Below are positions 62,485 through 62,617 of a stretch of DNA of 62,617 bases, piece after piece (position 1 is the stretch's first letter; every line of letters starts with the position of its first letter). This DNA comes from an uncultured Pelagibacteraceae bacterium (GTDB lineage Bacteria > Pseudomonadota > Alphaproteobacteria > Pelagibacterales > Pelagibacteraceae): the NCBI GenBank assembly GCA_902629535.1, contig CACORD010000003.1:1-62617 (forward strand). Direction: 5' to 3'. The translations under genes and the position numbers were made by a program. The notes under the pieces were generated by a model. It did not search any database. It saw only the letters and a program-made list of their open reading frames with translations, and was not told the origin of the DNA.

Positions 62485-62617
62485 ATGAAGTTATTTTTTA
62501 TACTGGGTAATCAATTATTTCCATCAAAATACTTGGACCGCTTCAAAAAAGACCACCTATTTTTTATGGCAGAGGATTACCAATTATGTACTTATGAAAA
62601 ACATCATAAAAACAAAA
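62485..62617 (+). CDS. Photolyase-related (FeS-BCP/PhrB-type) protein, 3' end cut
   Basis: Only the first 44 residues are visible. FFILGNQLFPSKYLDRFKKD followed by HLFFMAEDYQLCTYEKHHKN matches the start of the (6-4) photolyase-related iron-sulfur cryptochrome family (COG3046), whose opening is LxLGDQLxP and then EDxxLCTYxKHH. A partial call, but the N-terminal motifs are very characteristic. Light-driven repair or signalling is the family role. Confidence 0.8.
   Translation, partial: MKLFFILGNQLFPSKYLDRFKKDHLFFMAEDYQLCTYEKHHKNK

Noticed and set aside
1..62617. Mobile elements, phage, toxin-antitoxin pairs, restriction systems or CRISPR
   Set aside because: No transposase, integrase, phage structural gene or spaced direct repeat was seen; all gaps are below 300 bases and gene order is that of a core chromosome.

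Overview
This window is a compact, very AT-rich stretch of a free-living alphaproteobacterial chromosome. Gene content, gene order, short spacers and protein sequence all fit the SAR11 clade (Pelagibacterales). The name is inferred: no rRNA or other marker for naming a species is present. There are no insertion sequences, phage genes, CRISPR arrays or integrases. Nearly every base is coding, and genes are commonly joined by 1-11 base overlaps.

Layout. 1-6.0 kb: end of dnaK, dnaJ, a small sulfotransferase, dapB, nth and a PfkB-type kinase. 6.0-9.3 kb: tightly packed small genes (winged-helix regulator, L,D-transpeptidase, YggS, ThiE/TenI-like protein), then a major porin with its own terminator. 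9.5-14.1 kb: DUF3576 lipoprotein, leuS, lptE, holA. 14.1-23.7 kb, all leftward: parB, parA, rsmG (with an internal parS site), mnmG, mnmE, rho, hemG, hemH, hemE. 23.7-24.0 kb: a non-coding AT-rich gap that I interpret as the chromosomal replication origin. 24.0-29.3 kb: the PPDK-regulatory protein gene, maf, aroE, coaE, dnaQ, secB, fxsA, a Tim44-like gene and smr, which is the classic alphaproteobacterial origin-flanking order. 29.3-34.6 kb: hslUV and the his genes (hisB-H-A-[29-codon ORF]-F-E). 34.7-38.5 kb: malyl-CoA lyase plus malate-CoA ligase (mcl-mtkA-mtkB), HIT and GNAT proteins. 38.5-43.9 kb: lolA, ftsK, a UbiH-type hydroxylase, a LON-domain protein and a second sulfotransferase. 43.9-48.5 kb: tRNA-Gly(GCC), phhB, purH, a heparinase II/III-like protein, rpe and a YggT-like protein. 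48.6-53.5 kb: a two-part DUF4212/SSS sodium symporter, a conserved hypothetical, and acetyl-CoA synthetase with a strongly basic N-terminal tail. 53.5-59.4 kb: EVE protein, tsaD, hemC, hemD, MscS, YggT, folD and two small membrane proteins. 59.4-62.6 kb: a DMT exporter, a PQQ-type sugar dehydrogenase, an IsdG-like monooxygenase, an SDR lacking its catalytic Tyr, and the start of a photolyase-related protein.

The genes work together in several groups. ParAB-parS and the putative oriC form a replication and segregation hub. hemE-hemH-hemG and hemC-hemD cover much of haem synthesis. mcl-mtkAB interconverts malate with acetyl-CoA plus glyoxylate. The symporter and acs probably import and activate acetate or a related acid. 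Points most worth checking are the origin and parS pair, the microprotein between hisA and hisF, the Acs tail, the EF-hand loop in the symporter, sulfotransferases in a lineage thought to lack sulfate assimilation, and convergent genes that share one TTAA as both stop codons.
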